Source of the DNA: Candidatus Moranbacteria bacterium UBA2282
GTDB lineage: Bacteria > Patescibacteriota > Minisyncoccia > Moranbacterales > UBA2206
Direction: 5' to 3'
Length of the DNA: 64,000 bases
NCBI GenBank assembly: GCA_002345745.1
Contig: DDWQ01000011.1
Coordinates: 101,740 to 165,739, forward strand
Positions 34,421 to 42,746 of this stretch are shown here, in pieces; position 1 is the first letter of the stretch; each line of letters begins with the position of its first letter. Made by a program: the position numbers and the translations under genes. The notes beneath the pieces were generated by a model that saw only the letters and a program-made list of their open reading frames with translations, did no database searches and was not told the origin of the DNA.

Positions 34421-34436
34421 ATTTCTTGCTTCGATC

Positions 34437-35213
34437 CTAGATATCTTCCGCAATGCGTGGTGCTAATTTGCGGTAGGACCAGATGCTGAAGCCGAAAGCT
34501 CCGAAGACAATCGAAACAAAAACAGCATACTGATTAAAGCTGGCGAAATGATTATTGATGAGTGATTCTTTGGTGAAATGGATGATGAAGGCCAAAGGAT
34601 TAAGCAGAATTAGAGTGTGATATTTGGCTGGCAAAGTTGACAAGGGATAGATGATTGGTGAGCCATACATAATAATCATCAAAAGCACCTCCCAAATCAT
34701 TGAGAGGTCGCGAAATTTCACATAGAGCGGTGCGGTTATTAGAGCAAAAGATAGGACGATAATATAGATGAAGATTGAAAACAGCAGGAACATTCCAATG
34801 GCTGGAAGACTTGGCATAAAACCCTTAACCGCAAAAAAGAAAATAATCACTACCAGATTCATCAAAAATATCATCGTGGCATTGATAGTTGACGCTAAAA
34901 TGATAGTCCAACGCGGGACATAAATTTTCGTCACTAATTGCGACTTGCTCAATAATGAATTCATACCAGCATTAGTGCCTTCGGCAAAAAAATAGAACAT
35001 CATCAGAGCCACAAGAAGTTGCAAAGAATAGGTGTCCACACCTCCCGTTCTTGGATTGAAAACAGATGAGAAAACAAAATTCAAAATCGCAAAAGTTAAA
35101 AGCGGTTTAAGCAATGCCCACAAATAACCCAAAAAACTACCATGATAGCGTAGCTTGAAATCAGTCTTTGCTAACATCCAGATTAGCTCTTTATAATTTT
35201 CGTGATGACGCAT
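34437..35213 (-). CDS. wzm: ABC-2 type polysaccharide export permease (Wzm/TagG-like)
   Basis: The 258-residue protein has six membrane helices and the family landmarks TDFKLRYHGSFLGYLWALLKPL at the N-terminus, VPRWTIILASTINA, KFRDLSMIWEVLLMIIMYGSPIIYP and LLNPLAFIIHFTKESL. It would form the membrane channel for export of a lipid-linked polysaccharide, with the ATPase at 23558 as partner. Normally the two genes are adjacent; here 9.6 kb of accessory DNA lies between them in the same orientation. Confidence 0.88.
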   Translation of the reverse strand: MRHHENYKELIWMLAKTDFKLRYHGSFLGYLWALLKPLLTFAILNFVFSSVFNPRTGGVDTYSLQLLVALMMFYFFAEGTNAGMNSLLSKSQLVTKIYVPRWTIILASTINATMIFLMNLVVIIFFFAVKGFMPSLPAIGMFLLFSIFIYIIVLSFALITAPLYVKFRDLSMIWEVLLMIIMYGSPIIYPLSTLPAKYHTLILLNPLAFIIHFTKESLINNHFASFNQYAVFVSIVFGAFGFSIWSYRKLAPRIAEDI

Positions 35214-35220
35214 AGCGTCT

Positions 35221-35262
35221 AGTCTATAAAGCCTATAAAGTCTATAAAGTCCTTAAAGCCTT
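35221..35262. repeat. AAAGTC-type repeat array, 3' side of S23 gene 2
   Basis: Four close units of the form AGTCTATAAAG or AGCCTATAAAG in a row. They are the inverted complement of the array at 35630-35662 on the far side of the S23 gene. Confidence 0.85.
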
Positions 35263-35275
35263 ACTAATTAAATTA

Positions 35276-35623
35276 TTATTTCAATTGCTTGATGAAACCC
35301 GAAAGCATCTTAGAAATTTCTAATGATTTCCCGTACATAGTTTCGAAACTTATTTTATCAATATAGTCTAAATCTGAAGCTAAGTAAAGCATTGAGCGAA
35401 CTTCACCACAAGATCCCTTTGCTATGAATAAAAATCTTCCAAGTTCTTTGTCACCTTTACGTTCATATCCCTCTGCAATGTTATTCATTATTGAAACCGC
35501 AGCTCTTTGAATTTGATCTCTAAAGGAAAAGTCCCTACTTAATTTAAAAGCCCTATAAACATCCAGCGTGAGTACGCGCGCCTTTTGCCAAGCGATAATA
35601 TCTTCAAATTTTTCTATTGCCAT
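35276..35623 (-). CDS. Four-helix-bundle protein (S23/IVP family), copy 2
   Basis: The 115-residue protein has the family pattern FEDIIAWQKARVLTLDVYRA, FSFRDQIQRAAVSIMNNIAEG, GRFLFIAKGSCGEVRSMLYLA and a final helix. It is a different subfamily from copy 1. The gene fills the space between two inverted arrays of AAAGTC-type repeats (35221-35262 and 35630-35662). Hairpins made of the same repeats without a gene lie at 9553, 37815 and 49113. Function of the protein is unknown; RNA binding is the usual guess for relatives. Confidence 0.88.
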   Translation of the reverse strand: MAIEKFEDIIAWQKARVLTLDVYRAFKLSRDFSFRDQIQRAAVSIMNNIAEGYERKGDKELGRFLFIAKGSCGEVRSMLYLASDLDYIDKISFETMYGKSLEISKMLSGFIKQLK

Positions 35624-35629
35624 TCTTTT

Positions 35630-35662
35630 GACTTTATGAACTTTATGGGCTTGATGGACTTT
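35630..35662. repeat. AAAGTC-type repeat array, 5' side of S23 gene 2
   Basis: Units GACTTTATGAACTTTATG and GGCTTGATGGACTTT, complementary to the array at 35221-35262. It lies between the S23 start codon and the stop codon of the epimerase gene. Confidence 0.85.
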
Positions 35663-36619
35663 CTAATAATTTTGTTTATTTTTCTGATACCACTCTACAA
35701 AATTCTTCATCCCATCTTCAATTTTGGTTTTAGGATTATAGTCCAGCATTTTTCTAGCTTTTGTAATGTCGGCATAAGTTATTGGAACATCACCAGAAAA
35801 CATTGGGTATTCTTTGATGTTGGCTTTTTTGCCAAGACATTTTTCCACCACTGCGATGAAGCTATTGAGATCAATCGTATCAGAATTTCCGAGATTAAAA
35901 ATTTCATAACCAAAAATTCGATCAATAGCAGAAATGACGCCGTCCACAATATCATCAATATAGGTATAGTCACGTCTGGTTGAGCCGTCGCCAAATCTTT
36001 TCACTTCTGTGCCTTCGTCAATCCACTTGGTGCACAAAAACGGAAACATATCTGGTCGTCCACCTGGTCCATAGACAGTGAATGGTCGCACGATGTTGAC
36101 ATTCAATTTGTGCAGATAGTGATAGGCGTGCGCCATCAGTTCGGTGGCTTTTTTGGTCGCTGCATAGGGTGAGATGGGAAAATCAACATTATCAGTTTCG
36201 GAAAATGGAACTTTTTTGTTTTCACCATAGACTGAAGATGAACTGGTCAAGACGAAATTTTCAATCCCGAAGTCTTTTGATAAATCTAGCAAATTCAATG
36301 TGCCGATATAGTTGGTGTCGGCATAGATGAATGGATCAGCAATGCTAGGTCGCACACCAGCACGTGCGGCTGGATGAAAAACACGCTCAAACTTTTCCAT
36401 CGCAAAAATATTTTTCATAAAGTCATAGTCAGCAATGTCGCCACGATATAATTTGTAATTTGGATTTTGTGCAAATTGTGCCACGTTTGCCTCCTTCACT
36501 TTCGGCGAATAATAATCATTGAAACTATCCACGCAAACCACGCTATCGCCTCTTTCTAATAATTTTTTGGTAACAGCTGACCCAATGAAACCTGCTCCTC
36601 CTGTGACTAATATTTTCAT
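35663..36619 (-). CDS. UDP-glucuronate 4-epimerase-like NAD-dependent epimerase
   Basis: The 318-residue extended SDR has GGAGFIGS at the N-terminus, VDSFNDYYSPKVKEANV (the NDYY signature of UDP-GlcA epimerases), HPAARAGVRPS, and the catalytic SPYAATKKATE (Tyr-x-x-x-Lys). RRDYTYIDDIVDGV is the substrate-binding region. It would interconvert UDP-GlcA from Ugd with UDP-GalA. Other UDP-sugar epimerases are possible but less likely given NDYY. It follows the GT4-like gene at 36625 by five bases. Confidence 0.82.
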   Translation of the reverse strand: MKILVTGGAGFIGSAVTKKLLERGDSVVCVDSFNDYYSPKVKEANVAQFAQNPNYKLYRGDIADYDFMKNIFAMEKFERVFHPAARAGVRPSIADPFIYADTNYIGTLNLLDLSKDFGIENFVLTSSSSVYGENKKVPFSETDNVDFPISPYAATKKATELMAHAYHYLHKLNVNIVRPFTVYGPGGRPDMFPFLCTKWIDEGTEVKRFGDGSTRRDYTYIDDIVDGVISAIDRIFGYEIFNLGNSDTIDLNSFIAVVEKCLGKKANIKEYPMFSGDVPITYADITKARKMLDYNPKTKIEDGMKNFVEWYQKNKQNY

Positions 36620-36624
36620 ATTTT

Positions 36625-37806
36625 TTATAATTTAGATCTTAAATAATTATAATATTCTTCGTTATGGCTATTTTTATTGGTATATTTTTTTAAAACAGTA
36701 ACTCGAGCTTGCTTTCCCATTCTAACACGAAATTCCTTATCGACAATTAATTTTTCTAATTTCTCCACCCATTCCGTGGTGCCATTCGCCACAAAGCCAT
36801 CAACACCATCGGAAATCGCTTCACAAAAGACTTGTGTCGCACTAGCTACGGTTGGAACATTCATAATTCCGGCCTCAAAAAATTTAAGCTCTGATTTTGA
36901 TTCACAATATGGATCACCAATTTCAAGCGGCGCTAAATTTATATCAACGTTAGAAATATTTTCGAAATGTTTATCCCTTGGCACAAATGGAGATTGTTCG
37001 ATTCTATCCTTGAATTTATTTAATTTATTTTCAACTTCTAGCGGACCAGCCAAAATTAATTTTGTTTGCGGATATTTTTCCATGATTTCCAATAATGCAT
37101 CGGCGATTGTGGCAAAATCACGATTATGACTCATAGTTCCACTGAAATATCCGATTCTAATAAAACTATTCTTTAAATTTTTATTATTGCAAATAATTTT
37201 TTCTGTAACTTCCAAATCATGATCAGAAATTTTATTCTTAACGATAAAAACTTTTTTATTATAACCCGCTAAGATATTCGCAAGATATTTTGTCGAAGTT
37301 GAACAAACCTTAATATATTCGTCTCTTAATATTTCTTCACCCACACCTTTAGCATATTGTTTTTTTTCAAAATAACTCATTTTTTCATAGCTACCCGTTG
37401 CATGCATATATTTTGTGTCAAAAACCAAATCATCAGTTTCAAAAATAATTTCTTTATTTTGTTTTTTTATATTTTTGATTAACTTTTTTACGCTTGAAGT
37501 TACAAGTGTTCGATGAAAAACAAACACGCTAAACTTATTTGCAAATAATGGAAGAAATGGATTATCTTGCATTGTGACTTCTGCATTAATACCATGTAAA
37601 TTTAATTCCTCCGCAACTCTGTGCGAACGATAGTCCGCACTATCACCAACTCCTCCAGTAATAAACAAAACATCTCCTGATTTGAAACTTAAAGCAGTTT
37701 TAAAAAAAGTCCTCAAATAACTCAATGATCTTCTTCCGCCAACAATAATTCCATCTCTTTGCACCGCCGCGATTGCCTTGCCTAATTTTATCAAATATAG
37801 ATTCAT
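36625..37806 (-). CDS. GT4-like glycosyltransferase (paralogue of 19954)
   Basis: The 393-residue GT-B-type enzyme has FETDDLVFDTKYMHATG, RIGYFSGTMSHNRDFATIA and ESKSELKFFEAGIMNVPTVA with the binding glutamates. It has an N-terminal extension of about 45 residues relative to the paralogue. It is probably co-transcribed with the epimerase downstream. A solo AAAGTC-type hairpin lies directly upstream. Confidence 0.78.
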   Translation of the reverse strand: MNLYLIKLGKAIAAVQRDGIIVGGRRSLSYLRTFFKTALSFKSGDVLFITGGVGDSADYRSHRVAEELNLHGINAEVTMQDNPFLPLFANKFSVFVFHRTLVTSSVKKLIKNIKKQNKEIIFETDDLVFDTKYMHATGSYEKMSYFEKKQYAKGVGEEILRDEYIKVCSTSTKYLANILAGYNKKVFIVKNKISDHDLEVTEKIICNNKNLKNSFIRIGYFSGTMSHNRDFATIADALLEIMEKYPQTKLILAGPLEVENKLNKFKDRIEQSPFVPRDKHFENISNVDINLAPLEIGDPYCESKSELKFFEAGIMNVPTVASATQVFCEAISDGVDGFVANGTTEWVEKLEKLIVDKEFRVRMGKQARVTVLKKYTNKNSHNEEYYNYLRSKL

Positions 37807-37814
37807 AATAATGT

Positions 37815-37920
37815 AGTCTTTAAAGTCATAAAGTTGAAAGTCCTTAAAGTCTATAAAGTCGAAAGCTTTACGGGCTTGACGGACTTTTGGACTTGATAGA
37901 CTTTACAGACTTTTAGACTT
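37815..37920. repeat. Solo AAAGTC-type inverted-repeat hairpin, largest copy
   Basis: The left arm has five TAAAGTC-type units and the right arm has the complements (GGGCTTGACGGACTTTTGG, TTGATAGACTTTACAGAC). It fills the whole gap between two glycosyltransferase genes and reaches into the last codon of 37919. Confidence 0.85.
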
Positions 37921-39094
37921 AGTTAACTTTCCTATAAATTTCATCAATCTTTTGCGCCGAATTTTTCCAACTAAATGAGGCGGCGCGTTTTTTATTATTT
38001 TCACCTTTCACACGTGCCTCCTGTGGATTTTGTGCTAAATACAAAATACCCTCCGTAATTCCTTCGGCTGACGGCGCGCAGAAATAGCCACCCTCGCCCA
38101 GATAATTGCGATTGTTAGCTTTATCAAAACACACCACTGGCAATCCCGCGGACATATAATTCAACATTTTACCGCTGGCTTGATTAGTATCGGAATTCTT
38201 CGGATCAATCGCCACGTCAGCTACACAATTAAAAGCTGGCAAGTCGAAATAATTTAGTGGGCTCACCACTCGTACAAATTTTTCCAACTTATTCTCCCGC
38301 ACAAACTGGACAGCATAATGATCTGGAAAGCCACCAATCAAAAAGAAAATGTTCGAATTTTGTTTCACTGTCAATTCAATCGCTCGAAAAAGATAGTCGA
38401 TGCCTTTGTTTGGCACCAATCCTCCCGAATAGACCACAACAAATTTATCAGCTGGAATTTCCAGCTCTTTTCGAAGTTCATTTTTGTCCTGCTTTAAATT
38501 AAAACTATCTAGATTAGTTCCGTCCAGTATCACTTCGACGCTTTCCTTGTTTTTTCTGGCATCTTTTATGGTTGCTAAATTTTCCCAAGAACTGACCACC
38601 GCCCAATCTCCCAGACTATTGATGAATCTTTCAACTATCTGAAAAAACCATTTCAAGCCTTTTTTTAGATAACCATGAGAAACCATCTCACCAGTCAAAC
38701 TGCCATGAAAATCAGCTACTAATTTTATTTTTCTCCAAAAAAGAATTTTCTGTACAAGGAAGCCGATCAAAACTCCTTCATGCAAATGACCGTGAATAAT
38801 GTCTGGCTTTTGTGTACGTGCCAAAAAAAGAACTTTTTTAATAAGCATCAGATCCAAAATGATTTTTTGCCAATCCGGACCAGCTTCCAATTTTTTATAC
38901 CAAAAAAGCAAGCGACGGATTCTCCGCACATCAATTTTGGTTTCAATTTCAGCTGAAATATCTTTACCAATATGATAGGTGGCAATTGTAATTTGATTGC
39001 CCAGCTTTTCCAAAGCCAGTGCTTCTTCCAAAATCCGAATATGTGTTCCGCGATCAGAAAAAAATGGCGTAGGAGCAATAACAAGAATTTTCAT
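37919..39094 (-). CDS. GT4 family glycosyltransferase
   Basis: The 391-residue GT-B enzyme opens with ILVIAPTPFFSDRGTHIRILEEA (donor-domain glycine/acidic loop). It contains HGHLHEGVLIGFLVQK, VVYSGGLVPNKGIDYLFRAIEL and SDTNQASGKMLNYMSAGLPVVCF, which includes the usual E/K nucleotide-sugar-binding region. A retaining sugar transferase acting in the cytoplasm is expected. It is divergent from the GT-C gene at 39207. Confidence 0.83.
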   Translation of the reverse strand: MKILVIAPTPFFSDRGTHIRILEEALALEKLGNQITIATYHIGKDISAEIETKIDVRRIRRLLFWYKKLEAGPDWQKIILDLMLIKKVLFLARTQKPDIIHGHLHEGVLIGFLVQKILFWRKIKLVADFHGSLTGEMVSHGYLKKGLKWFFQIVERFINSLGDWAVVSSWENLATIKDARKNKESVEVILDGTNLDSFNLKQDKNELRKELEIPADKFVVVYSGGLVPNKGIDYLFRAIELTVKQNSNIFFLIGGFPDHYAVQFVRENKLEKFVRVVSPLNYFDLPAFNCVADVAIDPKNSDTNQASGKMLNYMSAGLPVVCFDKANNRNYLGEGGYFCAPSAEGITEGILYLAQNPQEARVKGENNKKRAASFSWKNSAQKIDEIYRKVN

Positions 39095-39168
39095 AAGGAT
39101 TATATATATTAAGTCAAAAATTCATAAGCTTTATGAACTTATACCAATTTTACCCCATAAATATCCAT

Positions 39169-39197
39169 TTGGCAAAAGCCTATTTAGGCTATATAAT
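39169..39197 (+). promoter_or_regulatory. Strong promoter with start close to the ATG
   Basis: TTGGCA (39169-39174) and TATAAT (39192-39197) are exactly 17 bases apart. The expected transcription start (about 39204) is only about three bases before the ATG at 39207, implying a leaderless or almost leaderless transcript. Confidence 0.75.
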
Positions 39198-39206
39198 TAA
39201 GTAACT

Positions 39207-41027
39207 ATGAAACTACAAATACCAGAGATAACTTTAAATAGATACCAACTATTCACAATCTTTGCCCTGTTTTGGATAGGATTGGGATGGCTTGGTTTGG
39301 CATTGTCTCTTTTGGGTATTTTTTATAATATCTTTCTTGTCAGTTATATAGTCCTTGGTGTAATAACGTTGGTATATTTAATCAATTTCAATAAAACCAA
39401 AATTGAAATTAATCCGCGTTTCTTTTTGATGTTATTTCTCACCCTGACAGCAATTTTTATTTTTTCCACCTACACCACACCTAGCATCTTTTCTGGACGG
39501 GACCAAGGATCACTCAGTGAAGCAGCAATTCGATTGTCACAAAACCATCACATTTCTTTTTCTTCTCCCGTTTCAGAAGAATTTTTCAAAATTTATGGTC
39601 CTGGCAAAGCCTTAAATTTTCCTGGCTTCAACTATACGGCATCCGGAAATATGTCAACCCAATTTCCACTCGGCTATATTTCTTGGCTGGCGATTTTTTA
39701 TTCTTTATTTGGACTAAATGGTTTTATTGTTGCCAATAGCATTACGTTTTTCATATTTATTTTTTCTTTTTATTTAGTTACTAGATATTATCTGCGAGCT
39801 TCTTCCGCAATTGCCGCGGTTGCTCTAGTGTTGACTTCCTTTGTTTTTTCTTGGTTTTTCAAATTCACCCTCAGTGAAAATCTCGCGTTGATGCTAACTT
39901 GGTTTGGAATTTATGAATTCGTACTCTTCACTAAAAATAGATCGCGTTTTTATTTACTTTCCTCTCTCACAGCTTTTCTATTGCTGTTTTTTACCCGTGT
40001 AGAAGCACTCGGATTTCTAGCGATTATTTTTGCGATGCTTATTATCAAATACAAAGATTGGAAATATCTCCTGTTTGTTGTTATTGGGAAAAAAGCACTG
40101 TTATTTATTGGCTGTTTTCTTTTACTGCATATTTTTCATTTAACAATCGATAGTCCATCATATTTCTCAATGTTGAAAAGCATCCTCAGTCCATTTATCT
40201 CCCTTGGTTCCGGACTTAAGGATTATTCACAAACTGATTCCGTACCATTTCTAGCAACGTCTTTCTATGTGCTTAAAGTTTTTTCTGTCTACGCTCTTTT
40301 CAATTTCCTTCTTTTCGGTTTCATTGGTTTTGTCTATTTATGGAAACACAAAAAATTTGAAATTCTTGTTCCGTTTCTGATTGTCTTGCCAACCCTTGTT
40401 TATCTTGTTCATCCTAGTATTTCCGCCGATCATCCCTGGATGTTGCGCCGTTTTGTTTTTTCGATTATTCCCATCAGCATTCTCTATAGTATTTGGTTTT
40501 TCGATTCCTGCCTGCCGGCAGGCAGAGGTTTTTTCAAAAGAATTTATTTTTACATTGCTATCTCCATGCTACTTGTTACCAATCTAATTGTTTCCGTGCC
40601 ATTTCTGACAGTTTCACCTGACAAAAATCTGCTGCCGCAAATCAAAGCCATCAGTGGAAATTTCCAAGACTCCGATTTGATTCTGGTGGATCGCGATGCT
40701 ACGGGAGATGGCTGGTCGATGATGACCGGTCCGATGAATTTTCTATTTAACAAACAGGCAGTGTATTTTTTTAATCCGAAAGATCTAGCTCAAATTGACC
40801 GCAACAAATTCAGCGCGATTTATTTCATTATTCCCGATACTAAACTAGATTTTTATCGCTCCAACGGAATTCTTGAAAAACTGGCTCCTATCAAAAATTA
40901 CTCTATTGCTACAGAAATTTTAGCTATAAAAACCGGAGAAAAACAAGAAATGTTTACCGCTCCAATTGAATTGCCTTCTGTGCAAGACGTCACAATTTAT
41001 GGTAAAATTTATTTATTAACCGATTAG
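39207..41027 (+). CDS. GT-C fold membrane glycosyltransferase (PMT-like) with palindromic insertion
   Basis: The 606-residue protein has about eleven membrane helices. The first large loop carries IFSGRDQGSLSEAAIRLS (acidic motif of GT-C enzymes) and a second one TASGNMSTQFPLGYISW. A soluble C-terminal part follows (about 470-606). At about residues 434-440 the peptide CLPAGRG is encoded by a perfect 18-base palindrome (40508-40525) in a loop between helices. It leads a three-gene + strand operon with the genes at 41035 and 42389. Confidence 0.78.
   Translation: MKLQIPEITLNRYQLFTIFALFWIGLGWLGLALSLLGIFYNIFLVSYIVLGVITLVYLINFNKTKIEINPRFFLMLFLTLTAIFIFSTYTTPSIFSGRDQGSLSEAAIRLSQNHHISFSSPVSEEFFKIYGPGKALNFPGFNYTASGNMSTQFPLGYISWLAIFYSLFGLNGFIVANSITFFIFIFSFYLVTRYYLRASSAIAAVALVLTSFVFSWFFKFTLSENLALMLTWFGIYEFVLFTKNRSRFYLLSSLTAFLLLFFTRVEALGFLAIIFAMLIIKYKDWKYLLFVVIGKKALLFIGCFLLLHIFHLTIDSPSYFSMLKSILSPFISLGSGLKDYSQTDSVPFLATSFYVLKVFSVYALFNFLLFGFIGFVYLWKHKKFEILVPFLIVLPTLVYLVHPSISADHPWMLRRFVFSIIPISILYSIWFFDSCLPAGRGFFKRIYFYIAISMLLVTNLIVSVPFLTVSPDKNLLPQIKAISGNFQDSDLILVDRDATGDGWSMMTGPMNFLFNKQAVYFFNPKDLAQIDRNKFSAIYFIIPDTKLDFYRSNGILEKLAPIKNYSIATEILAIKTGEKQEMFTAPIELPSVQDVTIYGKIYLLTD
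40508..40525. repeat. In-frame palindrome in a GT-C gene
   Basis: CTGCCTGCCGGCAGGCAG, a perfect palindrome in AT-rich surroundings. It resembles the ACCTGCCT/AGGCAGGT element in lepA (63382-63404). Confidence 0.9.
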
Positions 41028-41034
41028 CAAAAAT

Positions 41035-42375
41035 ATGTGGTTTGATTTAACTCAAGAAGTTCAACTTCCAGAAAAAAAATATATGCTTTATAAAAAGCTA
41101 CAGACCATGCTCTATGTTGTGGCCTTTTTGCTTGCTATCATTATGGCCTTGCGTGTAATATTTGATTCACAAAATTTTTATTCATCTCTTACTAATCTAG
41201 ATTCAAACAAAAACACTCTTGATTTACTTCAATATCAAGGTACGGACTCACCTACAAACGGCAATATAGTTGCTGGAAGTGCATTATATTTTGATACGGT
41301 GCCTGTGGGAACTTTTTCCAAAGCCGTTATCAAATTTCCTCAAGACAATCAATCACAAAAAATAACCACGGGTGAAATCACAATCAGAAAATCGCACCAA
41401 GCGTTTCTCTACCCCGAAGGCGGATCACTTGGATTCAAAGATGGCACGCTACTAAAAAACAAATCTGCCTATTACATAGTTTCCAAAGGAGAACTTCGTA
41501 AATTCGAAACATCCACTGTCTCTGCATTTGGTTATCCGCTCAATGCTTTCGTTGAGGTTACGACTGAAGAATTGCAATATAATCCCGCAGGACAATTAGT
41601 TGAAGACGCTACAGTCTATCCAGAATCTTCGCTCTTCAAGATTGATAGTGATTATTATATCCTGCAAAATTCCCAATTAAAAAAATTTACAAGTGAATAT
41701 GCTTTCCTTAGTCAATACAAGGCAGTGCAAGCTATCCAAAAAGATCAAACATTTTTTACCCAATACGCTCTAGCTGATGATGTTGTTGGTTTTAGTGATG
41801 GATCACTCGTCTCCTTTGGTGATTCAATTTATATCATTAGCAGTGGTAAATATTTTCCTATCAACAACCCCGAAACTTTTATTGAGAAGGGCTATAGCTG
41901 GGATGATGTAATTCCTGCCGGTTCTGATGAAATAGCACTCTACGAAAAAACAGCCCTGTTCACAATCAGACGTGATCATCCAAATGGCACAATTTTCAAA
42001 ACCATCGAGAGTGGCAAATATTTCATCGTTAATAATTTAAAAAAACAATTTCTGCCATCTCAAAATATCGTCGACTCATGGTCTAATCGCTCTCCCATTC
42101 TCGTTTCAGAAAAAAGTCTAGAAACCACCAGCCAATGTGCTATTAAAAAATCTTTCTTTGGTTCATACTCTTGTGAAATCGGAATTGATAATCTTCAGAA
42201 TCTTATTGGCGTCAATTATGAATTCATTATGAAATTAAATAATGATACTACAATTGCAGACTTAAATGTTTCTTTCAAAAAAGACATAAACCGCACAAAT
42301 CTAATGGTATTTCTACGTAATATTTATAATAAAATTACAAATAAGTATGTTGCAAAAATTACTCCAACTCAATAA
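41035..42375 (+). CDS. Anchored extracellular protein with repeated G-x-L/YYI/F motifs
   Basis: The 446-residue protein has one membrane helix at about 24-43, then an extracellular part with at least four repeats of about 50-60 residues. Each has a pattern like DGTLLKNKSAYYIVSKGELR, then KF, then GYPLNAFVEV (also SLFKIDSDYYILQNSQLKKF and SLVSFGDSIYIISSGKYFPI). Such repeats are common in surface proteins of Patescibacteria and probably form beta-blade units. Two late cysteines may form a disulfide. It starts 7 bases after the GT-C gene, so its glycosylation by that enzyme is conceivable. Confidence 0.7.
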   Translation: MWFDLTQEVQLPEKKYMLYKKLQTMLYVVAFLLAIIMALRVIFDSQNFYSSLTNLDSNKNTLDLLQYQGTDSPTNGNIVAGSALYFDTVPVGTFSKAVIKFPQDNQSQKITTGEITIRKSHQAFLYPEGGSLGFKDGTLLKNKSAYYIVSKGELRKFETSTVSAFGYPLNAFVEVTTEELQYNPAGQLVEDATVYPESSLFKIDSDYYILQNSQLKKFTSEYAFLSQYKAVQAIQKDQTFFTQYALADDVVGFSDGSLVSFGDSIYIISSGKYFPINNPETFIEKGYSWDDVIPAGSDEIALYEKTALFTIRRDHPNGTIFKTIESGKYFIVNNLKKQFLPSQNIVDSWSNRSPILVSEKSLETTSQCAIKKSFFGSYSCEIGIDNLQNLIGVNYEFIMKLNNDTTIADLNVSFKKDINRTNLMVFLRNIYNKITNKYVAKITPTQ

Positions 42376-42388
42376 TCAAGATAAGACT

Positions 42389-42739
42389 ATGATCGCCTAT
42401 AAACTTCTCCATGATTTTCTATTTCTGTGGATGATTTTTTTCGTCTTCGCTTTGATTGCTGATGGTTTGATTGCGGGAATAGTATCAGCGCGGATGGGGC
42501 TTTATGCAATTGCATTAATATTACTTGTTAATGTTTTTTTAATTCATCAGTTGAGAATTAGCACTCAAATAGAAAACATTGGTAAAGTAAACAAAAAAAT
42601 AGCTGGGTTGCTATTTTTCATATTTGGTCTATTAATTTTCAACAGCTTGATTAAACTGCCAATATTTTTAAGTTTATTTATTTTAATCATTGTCTTCGTA
42701 ATTTTTTATTTTCTACTTAAAGTGTTTCAAGAAGAATAA
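42389..42739 (+). CDS. Small membrane protein
   Basis: The 116-residue protein has about four membrane helices (first at 7-25, last ending near 113). The ATG at 42389 is preferred to an upstream start inside the previous gene because it leaves a 13-base spacer. Third gene of the operon starting at 39207. No family was recognised. Confidence 0.6.
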   Translation: MIAYKLLHDFLFLWMIFFVFALIADGLIAGIVSARMGLYAIALILLVNVFLIHQLRISTQIENIGKVNKKIAGLLFFIFGLLIFNSLIKLPIFLSLFILIIVFVIFYFLLKVFQEE

Positions 42740-42746
42740 TAGACTC

